DNA of 6,395 nt from Chloroflexota bacterium (GTDB taxonomy: Bacteria > Chloroflexota > Limnocylindria > QHBO01): positions 1 to 6,395 of the forward strand of contig JACDHU010000107.1 in the NCBI GenBank assembly GCA_013820865.1, written 5' to 3'. A model generated the notes under the pieces. It made no database searches, was not told the DNA's origin, and saw nothing but the letters and a program-made list of their open reading frames with translations. The position numbers and the translations under genes are program-made. Below, in pieces: positions 6,394-6,395 of the stretch. Each line of letters begins with the position of its first letter. Position 1 is the stretch's first letter.

Positions 6394-6395
6394 GT

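Overview
This G+C-rich window holds most of one compact minus-strand operon for polyamine uptake and amine/amino-acid catabolism, plus the 3' end of a plus-strand gene that converges on it. Three things suggest a high-GC bacterium with a Gram-positive-type or Chloroflexota/Actinomycetota-like envelope: strong G/C third positions, GTG starts and stop/start overlaps, and a solute-binding protein that is a lipoprotein with a low-complexity linker. The phylum is an inference from style only; there is no rRNA or marker gene here.

Reading the minus strand from right to left, the genes are: the C-terminal part of a PotA-type ABC ATPase (5869-6393, cut by the window edge); a PotD-type lipoprotein substrate-binding protein (4619-5872); a PotB-type permease (3721-4581); a PotC-type permease (2867-3721); a regulator with MerR, XRE and cupin regions in one chain (2082-2870); a class III PLP aminotransferase of 4-aminobutyrate type (799-2109); and a stand-alone response-regulator receiver (410-787). 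Junctions are tight: a 4-base ATGA overlap (potA/potD), a 37-base gap (potD/potB), a 1-base TGATG overlap (potB/potC), a 4-base GTGA overlap (potC/regulator), a 28-base overlap (regulator/aminotransferase) and an 11-base gap (aminotransferase/receiver) in which the receiver's Shine-Dalgarno sequence abuts and partly uses the aminotransferase stop codon. One transcript with translational coupling is the simplest reading. Its promoter lies outside the window, beyond 6395.

A plausible joint role is as follows. PotD captures a polyamine outside the membrane, PotB/PotC form the channel and PotA powers it. Catabolism of the imported amine yields amino acids such as GABA, which the aminotransferase deaminates. 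The XRE-cupin part of the regulator resembles PuuR-type sensors of polyamine or amino-acid catabolites. The receiver's role is not evident; no histidine kinase is present.

At the left edge (2-400, plus strand) is the C-terminal part of a protein with a BFD-like [2Fe-2S] motif (CxC-x32-C-x4-C), a domain often found on FAD-dependent amino-acid or amine oxidoreductases. It ends 9 bases from the receiver's stop codon, and no convincing terminator is visible between them. No RNA genes, mobile elements, CRISPR arrays or gene-free stretches over 300 bases were seen. The most unusual items are the two-HTH-plus-cupin regulator and the orphan receiver coupled to the aminotransferase.
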